Notes: generated from the letters alone by a model not told the origin. 35,598 bases of DNA from Ornithinibacillus gellani (GCF_003730295.1 NZ_QTSZ01000024.1:1-35598), one strand, 5' to 3'. Shown: positions 1 through 8,175, counted from the first letter of the stretch. Numbers and translations are program-made.

Positions 1-170
1 GTGGAAAGGATAAGTGCTGAAAGCATCTAAGCATGAAGCCCCCCTCAAGATGAGACTTCCCATCACTTCAAGTGAGTAAGATCCCTCAAAGACGATGAGG
101 TTGATAGGTCCGAGGTGGAAGCGTGGTGACACGTGCAGCTGACGGATACTAATTGATCGAGGACTTAACT
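1..170 (+). rRNA. rrl: 23S ribosomal RNA, 3' end (partial)
   Basis: This is the last ~170 bases of 23S rRNA; the rest lies upstream of the window. The segment with AAGCATGAAGCCCCCCTCAAGATGAGA, the GGTGACACGTG stretch and the terminal ATCGAGGACTTAAC is the conserved Bacillus 23S 3' end. The exact mature 3' end (about 168-170) is estimated by similarity. Confidence 0.96.
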
Positions 171-241
171 AACTTATTTTGGTTGATATGTCATTGGATG
201 ATCGCTTATTTGGTTTTCAGGGTATAAGTTTTAAAAAGAAC

Positions 242-270
242 TTGCATTTTCATTCATAAATGCATATAAT
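242..270 (+). promoter_or_regulatory. Promoter-like sequence / processing hairpin in the 23S-5S spacer
   Basis: TTGCAT (242-247) and TATAAT (265-270) are separated by exactly 17 bases, a good SigA-type match about 25 bases before 5S rRNA. The same bases lie in an inverted repeat: TGCATTT/AAATGCA inside AAGAACT/AGTTCTT, with TATAAT as a bulge. The segment could therefore be an rRNA processing stem that only resembles a promoter, or both. Function is inferred. Confidence 0.45.
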
Positions 271-294
271 AGTTCTTGTCTCTGAAATTTAAAT

Positions 295-411
295 GTCTGG
301 CAGTAATAGCGAAGAGGTCACACCTGTTCCCATACCGAACACAGCAGTTAAGCTCTTCTGCGCCGATGGTAGTTGAGGCATCGCCTCTGCAAGAGTAGGA
401 CGCTGCCGGGC
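295..411 (+). rRNA. rrf: 5S ribosomal RNA
   Basis: About 117 bases with the conserved AGCGAAGAGGTCACACC and CCCATACCGAACAC blocks and closing GAGAGTAGGACGCTGCC-type 3' strand. The ends TGTCTGGCAG and CTGCCGGGCA pair to form helix I, which sets the boundaries to within a base or two. It follows 23S and precedes the tRNA genes as in Bacillus rrn operons. Confidence 0.95.
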
Positions 412-430
412 AATATTTCCTTAATTTCAT

Positions 431-880
431 ACTATTTCATATCGTGGGGTGGAGCAACGAGCAATACATCCACCGAATAATCTGCGAGTAACCCCGAAGC
501 ATTCACATCTTGAGTAAACTATCAGATGCAGGGGTCTATAAGGTAATACACAACATGTTATTCAATGCTTTAAACTAAATACTATTTCACATCGCGGGGT
601 GGAGCAACGAGCAATACATCCACCGAATAATCTGCGAGTAACCCCGAAGCATTCACATCTTGAGTAAACTATCAGATGCAGGGGTCTATAAGGTAATACA
701 CAACATGTTATTCAATGCTTTAAACTAAATACTATTTCACATCGCGGGGTGGAGCAACGAGCAATACATCCACCGAATAATCTGCGAGTAACCCCGAAGC
801 ATTCACATCTTGAGTAAACTATCAGATGCAGGGGTCTATAAGGTAATACACAACATGTTATTCAATGCTTTAAACTAAAT
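431..880 (+). repeat. Three 150-bp direct tandem units, each starting with a tRNA-fMet 5' fragment
   Basis: Units lie at 431-580, 581-730 and 731-880. Units 2 and 3 are identical; unit 1 differs only at 440 (T for C) and 445 (T for C). Each unit opens with ACTATTTCA(T/C)AT followed by CG(C/T)GGGGTGGAGCA, the first 14 bases of the tRNA-fMet gene that starts at 893, preceded by the same flank (881-892). The remaining ~125 bases are unrelated to tRNA and to the 5S gene. Within a unit GGTGGA can pair with TCCACC 15 bases on, or CGGGGT with ACCCCG about 40 bases on; the two pairings exclude each other. No open frame is apparent. The array sits inside the rRNA-tRNA transcription unit, so it should be transcribed. 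Near-perfect identity implies recent duplication or ongoing homogenisation. Confidence 0.95.
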
Positions 881-892
881 ACTATTTCATAT

Positions 893-970
<78 letters not shown>

Positions 971-1066
971 ATTACTCCAACTTACTACGTTGGAAATAAA
1001 TAACGATGTAAATGTAACCGAAATTTTCCTAACTATACCGAATGATACCGGGAATAGTTATAAGTT

Positions 1067-1143
1067 GGTCCGGTAGTTCAGTTGGTTAGAATGCCTGCCT
1101 GTCACGCAGGAGGTCGCGGGTTCGAGTCCCGTCCGGACCGCCA
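1067..1143 (+). tRNA. tRNA-Asp (GTC)
   Basis: A 77-base gene with encoded CCA, GGTCCGG/CCGGACC acceptor stem, anticodon GTC in CTGTCAC and the TTCGAGT T-loop. It matches the Bacillus tRNA-Asp pattern. The 97-base spacer after tRNA-fMet contains an inverted repeat (TAACTAT/ATAGTTA, about 1030-1056) that may be a processing stem. Confidence 0.97.
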
Positions 1144-1162
1144 CTTTTATAAAAGTTTATTC

Positions 1163-1195
1163 ACACATGACCTCAAATGAAGTCATGTGTTTTTA
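1163..1195 (+). terminator. Rho-independent terminator of the rRNA-tRNA operon
   Basis: ACACATGAC (1163-1171) pairs perfectly with GTCATGTGT (1182-1190), followed by TTTTTAT. It lies 20 bases after tRNA-Asp. Confidence 0.9.
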
Positions 1196-1368
1196 TATGC
1201 AAAAATATAAGAAAAGTAATTTTCTAATGAAGCTGAATTCCTTTTACCTGTATTATTTGCTATCATGGACGTAGTTCATATCATATGATTATTGCATTTT
1301 GAATAAATAAAAATGCCAAAAAATTTATCGCATTTCATAAGATGATACAGGGAAATATGGTGATTGCT

Positions 1369-2340
1369 TTGGATGAATTTACATTGATAGATTCTATAAA
1401 ACAGCAGCAATATCGACAGGCATCTTTGCAAAAAGGTGTAGGAGATGATGCGGCGGTATTTAGGCATGCGCAGGAAGACATTGTTACTGCAGTCGATTTA
1501 TTTGTTGAAAATGTCCACTTTTCTCGTCAAACCATGTCAACGTCACAAATTGGCTATCGGGCGCTTGCCGCTAATATAAGTGATTTAGCTGCAATGGGGG
1601 CAGTACCCCGTTATTATCTTGTTGCAATTGTTATTCCTTCCATATGGAAGCCTGAAGAGATACAGGAGATATTTACTGGAATGAACAAGTTGGCTGATGT
1701 ATATGAGATGGATTTAATCGGTGGAGATACCGTTTCTGGTGATCAGCTGGTACTTTCTATTACTGTGTTTGGTTCTTTGCCATTTGGAAGGGCAAGATAT
1801 AGGAGTGATGCGAAACCAGGTGATTTGGTATTTACGACTGGGACATTGGGTGGTTCAAGCGCTGGATTACATATATTAACCCATCCGGATCGCTATCTTC
1901 ATGCAGAAACACTGATTAGACATCATCAAGAACCTTTTCCTAGGGTTAAATTTTCTAATCATTTATTGGACATAGAGCGTGTAGCACTAAATGATATAAG
2001 TGATGGGATTGCCAATGAATTAGCTGAAATAGCAGCAGCTTCGGGTGTTGCGATTGAAATACAGGATGATATGATTCCAATGAGTGAAGGTCTGCATCAA
2101 TTTCCAAAGGAACTCCAAGATCAATGGAAGTATTTTGGTGGTGAGGATTATGAACTGGTTGGTTGTGTGTCTGAAAAGGAATGGCCGTTACTCGTAGAAG
2201 CAGCTCATACGACAAATACAAAAATTACCCATATAGGTCAAGTACAATCGGATCCCACCCATGAGGGAACTGTATGGAAAGTTAACACAATGGGGAAGCG
2301 AGAGATACTACCCAAAAAAGGGTATACTCATTTAAAGTAG
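1369..2340 (+). CDS. thiL: Thiamine-monophosphate kinase ThiL
   Basis: ThiL phosphorylates thiamine monophosphate to the active cofactor thiamine diphosphate using ATP. The protein (about 323 aa) shows the family's landmarks in order: GVGDDAAVF near the N-terminus, NISDLAAMG, GGDTV, NDISDGIANELAEIA and YFGGEDYEL, with the acidic metal-binding positions present. The TTG start at 1369 is preferred. It gives MDEFTLIDSI, matching the B. subtilis N-terminus as I recall it, and GGTGAT sits 4 bases upstream, matching the 16S tail. ATG 1342, ATG 1357 and GTG 1360 are in-frame alternatives. The gene leads the block with tsaE, tsaB, rimI and tsaD, exactly as in B. subtilis ydiABCDE. Confidence 0.95.
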   Translation: MDEFTLIDSIKQQQYRQASLQKGVGDDAAVFRHAQEDIVTAVDLFVENVHFSRQTMSTSQIGYRALAANISDLAAMGAVPRYYLVAIVIPSIWKPEEIQEIFTGMNKLADVYEMDLIGGDTVSGDQLVLSITVFGSLPFGRARYRSDAKPGDLVFTTGTLGGSSAGLHILTHPDRYLHAETLIRHHQEPFPRVKFSNHLLDIERVALNDISDGIANELAEIAAASGVAIEIQDDMIPMSEGLHQFPKELQDQWKYFGGEDYELVGCVSEKEWPLLVEAAHTTNTKITHIGQVQSDPTHEGTVWKVNTMGKREILPKKGYTHLK

Positions 2341-2349
2341 GTGACTTCA

Positions 2350-2805
2350 ATGATAAACAACGAAATTCAATCTTATTCCGAACATCAGACGATTAAGTTA
2401 GCTGAACGTTTAGCAAACCTATTAAAGCCTGGCGATGTTTTAACACTTGAGGGTGATCTTGGAGCTGGTAAAACAACTTTCACGAAAGGCCTTGCTAGTG
2501 GTCTTGGTATTACGGAAACTGTGAACAGTCCAACCTTTACCATGATTAAGGAGTATCAAGGAGAATTACCATTATTCCATATGGACATGTATCGAATGGA
2601 ATTCTCGGATGACGATTTAGGATTAGATGAATATTTTCATGGTGATGGTATTTGTGTTGTTGAATGGGCTGATTTTGTAAAAGATGATTTACCTAAAGAA
2701 CGGTTAAATATACGAATTACATATGCTGGTGATCAAGAACGTTTACTTTATTTTGAACCGCATGGCATGCATTTTCACTGGGTAGTTGCAGAATTAATAG
2801 GTTAA
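2350..2805 (+). CDS. tsaE: tRNA threonylcarbamoyladenosine biosynthesis ATPase TsaE
   Basis: TsaE is the P-loop ATPase that drives turnover of the TsaB-TsaD complex making N6-threonylcarbamoyladenosine at position 37 of ANN-decoding tRNAs. The 151-aa protein has the Walker A GDLGAGKTTFTKG (about residues 35-47), a conserved NSPTFT switch-like motif and the VVEWAD element. ATG 2350 is chosen because AGTAGGTGA sits just upstream; GTG 2341 immediately after the thiL stop is in frame but has no proper ribosome site. Nearly contiguous with thiL and tsaB, so co-transcribed. Confidence 0.95.
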   Translation: MINNEIQSYSEHQTIKLAERLANLLKPGDVLTLEGDLGAGKTTFTKGLASGLGITETVNSPTFTMIKEYQGELPLFHMDMYRMEFSDDDLGLDEYFHGDGICVVEWADFVKDDLPKERLNIRITYAGDQERLLYFEPHGMHFHWVVAELIG

Positions 2806-2850
2806 TTGAAGTAAGATGTAAATAGAAGCTGTATTTGAAGGAGATTGCTT

Positions 2851-3549
2851 ATGTATATACTGGCAATAGATACGTCTAATCAAGTATTGGGAGTATCTAT
2901 TTTAAAGGAAAATGAAATCATTGGGGAGTTTATAACTAACTTACCAAAAAATCATTCCGTTCGATTAATGCCTGCAATTGAACGATTAATGAAAGAAGTG
3001 AATGTCACCCCGAAACAATTAGAACGTATTGTTGTAGCGAAAGGCCCTGGATCTTATACTGGGGTGCGCATTGGTTTAACAACTGCCAAAACCCTTGCCT
3101 GGACACTTGGAATACCGATTGTTGGTGTTTCAAGCTTGCAGGTATTGGCTTATCAGGGAAGATTTTTCCCAGCATCTATTTGTCCATTTTTTGATGCGAG
3201 GAGAGGGTTGGTTTTTACGGGTTTATATCAATGGAATGGAACAGCATTGGAGCTAGTCGCAGATGAAAAAAATCTGGAGATGGAAGCATGGTTAATTGAA
3301 CTGGCAGAAAAAAAGGAACAAGTATTGTTTCTTAGTCCGGATATAGATATTCATCGTGAGCAGATTCAAAAGATCATGGGAAATTTAGCGGTTATACCAG
3401 AAGGTCCATTTCATTATGCAAATCCATCACATCTTGCACTCGCTGGCAGTCAAATGGATACAGCAAATGTCCATCAGCTGACTCCAAATTATTTGCGAAT
3501 GGCTGAGGCTGAGGCGAATTGGTTAAAATCACAAAAGGAATCAAAGTAA
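2851..3549 (+). CDS. tsaB: tRNA threonylcarbamoyladenosine biosynthesis protein TsaB
   Basis: TsaB is the ASKHA-fold partner that dimerises with TsaD in t6A37 synthesis. It lacks the TsaD metal-binding HxxxH motif. The 232-aa protein has ILAIDTSNQVLGVSIL at the N-terminus, KNHSVRLMPAIE, and AKGPGSYTGVRIGLTTAK with the family's GPGS(Y/F)TGxRxG signature. The ATG at 2851 lies 7 bases after GAAGGAG. The rimI gene begins directly after its stop. Confidence 0.95.
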   Translation: MYILAIDTSNQVLGVSILKENEIIGEFITNLPKNHSVRLMPAIERLMKEVNVTPKQLERIVVAKGPGSYTGVRIGLTTAKTLAWTLGIPIVGVSSLQVLAYQGRFFPASICPFFDARRGLVFTGLYQWNGTALELVADEKNLEMEAWLIELAEKKEQVLFLSPDIDIHREQIQKIMGNLAVIPEGPFHYANPSHLALAGSQMDTANVHQLTPNYLRMAEAEANWLKSQKESK

Positions 3550-3550
3550 T

Positions 3551-4000
3551 ATGATGAATCCAGTCATTCGAAAAATGGATCTATCGGATATTGATCAAGT
3601 ATTAAAAGTGGAAAAGTCATCCTTTGTTTCAACATGGACGCGGGATATTTTTCAACAGGAAATAGCTTTAAATCAGCATGCACATTATTATGTACTCGAA
3701 TTAGAAGAACAGATTATTGGCTATATTGGGATGTGGGCTGTATTTGAGGATGCGCAAATTACGAATATTGCTGTGTTACCTGAATTCCGTGGCAAAAAAT
3801 ACGGTGAAAAACTGTTTGGACATGCCTGTAAGCAGGCTGTTGCTATGGGGGTAGAGCGTTTATCCTTGGAGGTAAGGGTCTCGAACACAGTTGCACAGAA
3901 CTTGTATCGTAAGTTCGGTCTTGTAGCTGGCGGTATTCGTAAAGGCTATTACACAGATAATCAGGAGGATGCAATGGTGATGTGGGTGCATTTAAAATGA
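3551..4000 (+). CDS. rimI: Ribosomal-protein-alanine N-acetyltransferase RimI
   Basis: A GNAT-fold acetyltransferase of the RimI family, which acetylates the N-terminal alanine of ribosomal protein S18 in E. coli and may have other targets. At 149 aa it is full length. It shows [19 protein letters not shown] (beta4 plus the acetyl-CoA loop Q/RxxGxG/A, here RGKKYG) and the C-terminal [19 protein letters not shown] signature. A second ATG follows at 3554. Its last four bases overlap the tsaD start (ATGA), indicating translational coupling. Confidence 0.94.
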   Translation: MMNPVIRKMDLSDIDQVLKVEKSSFVSTWTRDIFQQEIALNQHAHYYVLELEEQIIGYIGMWAVFEDAQITNIAVLPEFRGKKYGEKLFGHACKQAVAMGVERLSLEVRVSNTVAQNLYRKFGLVAGGIRKGYYTDNQEDAMVMWVHLK

Positions 4001-5010
4001 GTAAAAAAGATATATATATGTTGGGAATAGAAACAAGCTGTGATGAAACGGCGGCGGCTGTTGTAAAAAACGGTACCGAGATTGTATCCAATGTCGTTGC
4101 CTCGCAGATCGAAAGTCATAAGCGATTTGGCGGGGTAGTTCCAGAAATTGCTTCACGCCACCATGTAGAGCAGATTACGGTAGTTCTAGAAGAAGCATTG
4201 GAAAAATCGAATTGTGCGTGGGATGATATTGATGCCATTGCGGTAACAGAAGGTCCTGGTTTAGTCGGGGCACTACTCATTGGCGTGAACGCAGCAAAGG
4301 CATTGGCATTTGCAAAAGGAAAGCCGTTGGTAGGCGTTCATCATATTGCAGGTCATATATATGCTAATCGATTGGAAAGAGAATTTGAATTTCCGCTGAT
4401 TGCACTGATTGTGTCAGGTGGACATACTGAACTTGTGTATATGAAGGAACATGGTATTTATGAAGTGATTGGCCAAACACGAGATGATGCCGCTGGAGAG
4501 GCGTATGATAAAGTAGCGCGTATGTTAAAGCTGCCATACCCAGGTGGGCCGCAAATCGATCGTTTAGCTGCTAAGGGTCAAGAATCAATTGATTTTCCAC
4601 GGGCTTGGCTGGAAGATGATAGCTATGATTTCAGCTTTAGTGGATTAAAATCAGCAGTTATTAACACCATCCACAATGCCAAGCAGCGCGGGGTGGAGTT
4701 ATCCCCAGAAGATATCGCAGCAAGCTTTCAAGCAAGTGTAGTTGAAGTATTAACAACAAAAACGGTACGGGCTGCCAAGGAATACGGTGCAAAGCAAGTT
4801 ATTGTAGCCGGCGGTGTTGCGGCTAATAGCGGATTAAGACAATCACTGGAGCGTGAATTCGCTCAATTAGATGTGCCATTGCTCATTCCACCGTTATCCT
4901 TATGCACTGATAATGCAGCAATGATTGCCGCTGCGGGAACCATTAGTTTTGAAAAAGGAAAGCGATCAGGAATGGATTTAAACGCAAATCCTGGCCTGGA
5001 ATTAATATAA
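3997..5010 (+). CDS. tsaD: tRNA N6-adenosine threonylcarbamoyltransferase TsaD (Gcp)
   Basis: TsaD transfers the threonylcarbamoyl group from threonylcarbamoyl-AMP to A37 of ANN-decoding tRNAs, with TsaB and TsaE encoded just upstream. The 337-aa protein contains [13 protein letters not shown] at the N-terminus, the metal-binding HHIAGH (about residues 115-120), [28 protein letters not shown] and the C-terminal VAGGVAAN and [10 protein letters not shown] motifs. The ATG at 3997 overlaps the rimI stop. A longer GTG start at 3982 adds five residues but has no better ribosome site. Confidence 0.97.
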   Translation: MSKKDIYMLGIETSCDETAAAVVKNGTEIVSNVVASQIESHKRFGGVVPEIASRHHVEQITVVLEEALEKSNCAWDDIDAIAVTEGPGLVGALLIGVNAAKALAFAKGKPLVGVHHIAGHIYANRLEREFEFPLIALIVSGGHTELVYMKEHGIYEVIGQTRDDAAGEAYDKVARMLKLPYPGGPQIDRLAAKGQESIDFPRAWLEDDSYDFSFSGLKSAVINTIHNAKQRGVELSPEDIAASFQASVVEVLTTKTVRAAKEYGAKQVIVAGGVAANSGLRQSLEREFAQLDVPLLIPPLSLCTDNAAMIAAAGTISFEKGKRSGMDLNANPGLELI

Positions 5011-5020
5011 ATGAAATGAT

Positions 5021-5060
5021 ATTCTCCACAATGCTGTCCACAGTGTTGTGGAGAATTTTT
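5021..5060 (+). terminator. Rho-independent terminator after tsaD
   Basis: ATTCTCCACAA (5021-5031) pairs with TTGTGGAGAAT (5045-5055), with a CTG/CAG extension in the loop, followed by a T tract. It ends the thiL-tsaD operon. Confidence 0.88.
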
Positions 5061-5088
5061 GTGAATATAGTTATACCAACAATCATTT

Positions 5089-5253
5089 TGTGGATAAAAA
5101 AGGGGATAAAACAACTGAAAACTGTGGATAATGTGCATAACTATGTTGATAGCCTGAAATAAAGCCTTTTGATTTGAAAAATCACTGTGGATAAGGTTTT
5201 GAGGAAAAGTTAAAAGAATAAATGATGGGATTTATCCGGAATCCCATGGATAA
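5089..5253 (+). other. DnaA-box cluster between tsaD and ydiF
   Basis: The 9-mer TGTGGATAA, the complement of the consensus DnaA box TTATCCACA, occurs perfectly three times in one orientation: 5089-5097, 5123-5131 and 5186-5194. A degenerate copy, CATGGATAA, lies at 5245-5253, and TTATCCGGA at 5232-5240 in the other orientation. There is no gene here and no AT-rich unwinding element is obvious, so this is more likely a DnaA-titration or control cluster than an origin. From memory, DnaA binding in B. subtilis has been mapped next to gcp (tsaD), the same locus. Confidence 0.8.
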
Positions 5254-5291
5254 GGTTTATATAACTTACGTGATTTCCGGTAAAACTGAAA

Positions 5292-5405
5292 ATGGAGTAA
5301 GTTAAATCGTTTTTAAGTTACTCGAAATCATGTATTTTCGGAAATGGAGTAAGTTAAACCGCTTTTAAGTTACGCGAAATCATGTATTTTCGGAAATGGA
5401 GTAAG
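5292..5405 (+). repeat. 52-bp direct repeat, two copies plus a partial third
   Basis: Copies start with ATGGAGTAAGTTAAA at 5292, 5344 and 5396 (period 52). Each full copy contains GTAAGTTAA...TTAAGTTAC, a nine-pair inverted repeat with one G-G mismatch, followed by CGAAATCATGTATTTTCGGAA. An outer AACTTAC near 5263 also faces the first GTAAGTT. No coding potential is seen. It fills the space between the DnaA boxes and the ydiF terminator. Confidence 0.9.
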
Positions 5406-5476
5406 TTAAAAACCTCTAACGCAAGCTATTTCGGTAAAAAGGTGAAACAGAATATCCATATCAATCCGCCAAACGC

Positions 5477-5522
5477 AAAAATGCAGTCTGAAGTTCCACA
5501 ATAGGGTTCCAAACTGCATTTT
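5477..5522 (-). terminator. Terminator of the ydiF transcript
   Basis: AAAATGCAGT (5478-5487) faces ACTGCATTTT (5513-5522). Read on the minus strand the stem is followed by five T residues, about 40 bases after the ydiF stop. It could act in both directions. Confidence 0.75.
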
Positions 5523-5559
5523 CTACTGTTCAGATGTAATCACATCATCTTGCCGCTAG

Positions 5560-7482
5560 TCAATTTTCTTGCAGGGCAGTCCATTCTTCCATCAGCTGCT
5601 CAATCTTTTCCTTTACAGTTCCTGTTTGCTGGAGAAGCTCTAATGATTTTTCGTGGTCCTGATAGATTTCCGGTTGGGTCATTTTTTCCTCTAACTCGGC
5701 TAGTTCCAGCTCAAGGCTGCTAATCTCTTCCTCGAGCTTGGCAATTTGACGTTCTTTTTTTCGTTGTTCACTTTGCAGTTGTTTTTCTTGCTGGAAGCTG
5801 CGTTTTCCTTCATCAGCTTGTTGGACGACCTGCTTTGCTTGCTCTAGTCGTGCCAGCTCAGCTTCCTCTTGTTTCTTTTCCACATAATAATCATAGTCAC
5901 CGAGATAAACTGTGGCGCCGTTTGGCTTCATCTCGACTACTTGATCGGCAATTTTATTAATAAAATATCTGTCATGGGAAACGAATATAATTGAGCCGGG
6001 AAAATCAGCTAATGCAGCCTCCAGCACTTCCTTACTATCAATATCCAAATGGTTTGTCGGTTCATCCAGTATTAATAAATTTGCTTCCTGCATTTTAAGC
6101 TTCGCCAGTGCAAGTCGTGCTTTTTCTCCACCACTTAAAGCGGACACAGGCTTTAATACATCGTCACCTGTAAACAAGAAGTTGCCGAGTACGGTGCGAA
6201 TGTCCTTTTCCATGACCAATGGATATTCGTCCCACAGCTCATTTAAAACGGTTTTATTGGAAGATAACGTTGCTTGCTCCTGGTCATAATAACCAATTTC
6301 AACATTGGTTCCGAGCTGTAAGCTGCCCTTTTCGGGAGCGGTAATTCCTAGGATGGTTTTCAGTAACGTAGTTTTACCAACCCCATTTGGGCCAACCAAT
6401 GCAATCCGCTCTCCACGATTAACGCGCAGGTTCATCTGCTCAAAAATCGGCTGTTCTTCGTCTGGATATCGAAAAGCGAGCGATTCGATTTTTAATACAT
6501 CGTTACCACTTCGTTTTTTTACTTGAAAAGAAAAAGATGCAGAAGATTCCTCCCCAAGGGGGCGATCCAATTTTTCCATTTTTTCAAGCTGCTTCCGGCG
6601 GCTTTGTGCACGCTTTGTTGTGGAAGCACGAACGATATTGCGTTGGATAAAATCTTCCATTTTTTTAATTTCTGTTTGCTGCTTTTCAAATTCTTTTAAC
6701 TCTTGCTCATAATCCAGAGCCTTCTGTTCCAGGAATTTGGAATAGGTTCCGTGATATTTTTTGGCATGATGACGTGAAATTTCATAAACAATCGACGCGG
6801 TCCGATCTAAAAAGTAACGGTCATGCGATACAATTGCGATTGCGCCAGGGTAGCTGGTCAAATAGCTTTCAAGCCAGCCAAGGGTTTCAATGTCCAAGTG
6901 GTTTGTTGGCTCATCCAGAATAAGCAATGCGGGCTTCGTTAACAGTAATTTACCAAGCGCTAATCTCGTCTTTTGTCCGCCACTCAATGTGTGGATAGGG
7001 GTGTCGAAATCATATTCCAAAAAATTTAACCCAGATAAAACCGACTTAATATCTGCTTCATATTGATACCCGCCATCGGCATCGAATGCATGCTGCAGAC
7101 GGTCATAATCATGCAGCAGCTTTGTGTAGGCCTCTGGATCCATATCGCCTGCCATGCTCATTTGTTGTTCCATGGCACGCAGCTTTTTTTCCTGTATGAC
7201 GAGATGGTCAAACACCTCCAGCATTTCATTCCACATCGTCTTATCTGATTCCAGACCAGTGTGCTGGGATAAATAACCAATCGTTAAGTCTTTCGGTTTA
7301 TATATTTCACCATTGTCATGGGAAAGCTCTCCGGCCATAATTTTTAGCAGGGTTGACTTCCCAGCCCCATTTCTGCCTACAATGGCAATTCGATCACGGT
7401 CTTTTATTTCTAATTTTACATTTGATAAAATTTCATCGGCGCCAAAGGATTTGGATACACCGTTTAATTGCATCACTATCAT
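5560..7482 (-). CDS. ydiF: ABC-F family ATPase (YdiF-like)
   Basis: A soluble protein of about 640 aa with two ABC domains and no membrane segments, the ABC-F arrangement of ribosome-associated translation factors. Domain 1 has GRNGAGKST (about 36-44), LSGGQKTRLALGKLL and LILDEPTNHLD; domain 2 has GPNGVGKTT, LSGGEKARLALAKL and LILDEPTNHLD. Between them is the basic, Arg-rich linker (RASTTKRAQSRRKQLEKME), the P-site tRNA interaction motif region. A C-terminal coiled coil spans roughly 540-635. ATG 7482 lies 8 bases after GGAG on this strand; GTG 7491 overlaps that site. The position between tsaD and moaC matches B. subtilis ydiF. Antibiotic resistance cannot be inferred from sequence alone. 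Confidence 0.94.
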   Translation of the reverse strand: MIVMQLNGVSKSFGADEILSNVKLEIKDRDRIAIVGRNGAGKSTLLKIMAGELSHDNGEIYKPKDLTIGYLSQHTGLESDKTMWNEMLEVFDHLVIQEKKLRAMEQQMSMAGDMDPEAYTKLLHDYDRLQHAFDADGGYQYEADIKSVLSGLNFLEYDFDTPIHTLSGGQKTRLALGKLLLTKPALLILDEPTNHLDIETLGWLESYLTSYPGAIAIVSHDRYFLDRTASIVYEISRHHAKKYHGTYSKFLEQKALDYEQELKEFEKQQTEIKKMEDFIQRNIVRASTTKRAQSRRKQLEKMEKLDRPLGEESSASFSFQVKKRSGNDVLKIESLAFRYPDEEQPIFEQMNLRVNRGERIALVGPNGVGKTTLLKTILGITAPEKGSLQLGTNVEIGYYDQEQATLSSNKTVLNELWDEYPLVMEKDIRTVLGNFLFTGDDVLKPVSALSGGEKARLALAKLKMQEANLLILDEPTNHLDIDSKEVLEAALADFPGSIIFVSHDRYFINKIADQVVEMKPNGATVYLGDYDYYVEKKQEEAELARLEQAKQVVQQADEGKRSFQQEKQLQSEQRKKERQIAKLEEEISSLELELAELEEKMTQPEIYQDHEKSLELLQQTGTVKEKIEQLMEEWTALQEN

Positions 7483-7591
7483 TTCAATCACTCCAACTGA
7501 ATTGGCAATCTGTACATGCCTATTTTCTACTATATCAGTTTTTTTGCTCTGCGCATAAACCTTTCGTTCTTTATCTGAGAATTGGTTGAAT

Positions 7592-7609
7592 ATGTGAAAC
7601 TAATCACGA
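7592..7609 (+). promoter_or_regulatory. Rex-like operator upstream of moaC-rex
   Basis: ATGTGA-AACTAA-TCACGA matches the Rex consensus TTGTGA-N6-TCACAA at 10 of 12 positions and is a palindrome. It overlaps the -35 region of the proposed moaC promoter, so NADH-sensitive autoregulation of rex is plausible. The assignment is by inspection only. Confidence 0.55.
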
Positions 7610-7634
7610 CATTTCAGTAGGTATCTGCTAAAAT
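7606..7634 (+). promoter_or_regulatory. Candidate promoter of moaC-rex
   Basis: ACGACA (7606-7611, four of six to TTGACA) and TAAAAT (7629-7634) are spaced by 17 bases, 43 bases before the moaC ATG. The -35 is weak, consistent with a regulated promoter. Confidence 0.45.
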
Positions 7635-7677
7635 AGAAGTGGGACTTGAAAGTATTATCTATCTTGGAGATGAGTGC

Positions 7678-8175
7678 ATGTCGGATTTTACACATTTCAA
7701 TGAACAAGGAAGAGCTAAAATGGTTGATATAAGCGAAAAGAAGGATACGGAGCGAACAGCAACAGCCCGGTCCAGTGTGAAGGTATCTGAAGAGATTTAT
7801 CATCAAATTAAGAACCGTGCGATAGCAAAAGGGGATGTCCTTGCCGTTGCGCAAATTGCAGGAATCATGGCTGCGAAAAATACATCCCAATGGATACCAA
7901 TGTGTCACCCATTACAGCTTAAAGGAATTGATTTTACTTTTGATTGGGAAACGATCAATAAAGATTACATACTTGCGATCCATGCCCACGTCAAAACACG
8001 CGGGAGCACAGGCGTGGAGATGGAAGCACTGACAGCAGCCAGTGCAGCAGCATTGACTGTCTATGATATGTGCAAGGCCATTGATAAAGGTATGATTATT
8101 GGTGAAACCTATTTATTGGAGAAAAAGGGCGGCAAGTCTGGAGACTACCACCGCCGGACGGAGGAGGACAACTAA
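7678..8175 (+). CDS. moaC: Cyclic pyranopterin monophosphate synthase MoaC
   Basis: MoaC converts the GTP-derived 3',8-cyclo intermediate made by MoaA into cyclic pyranopterin monophosphate, the second step of molybdenum cofactor synthesis. The 165-aa protein shows [22 protein letters not shown] (His about 77), and [20 protein letters not shown] residues (here [17 protein letters not shown]) followed by [11 protein letters not shown] 7678 lies 7 bases after GGAGA. The stop overlaps the rex ATG (TAATG). No other moa genes are in the window. The pairing with rex matches B. subtilis ydiG-ydiH. Confidence 0.96.
   Translation: MSDFTHFNEQGRAKMVDISEKKDTERTATARSSVKVSEEIYHQIKNRAIAKGDVLAVAQIAGIMAAKNTSQWIPMCHPLQLKGIDFTFDWETINKDYILAIHAHVKTRGSTGVEMEALTAASAAALTVYDMCKAIDKGMIIGETYLLEKKGGKSGDYHRRTEEDN

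Noticed and set aside
431-880. Possible CRISPR array or extra tRNA genes
   Set aside because: Repeat units are contiguous 150-mers without spacers, and each tRNA-like start stops after 14 bases, so no complete tRNA is encoded.
5089-5253. A chromosomal origin
   Set aside because: DnaA boxes are present, but no dnaA/dnaN genes and no clear AT-rich unwinding region are. A DnaA-binding control cluster is more likely.
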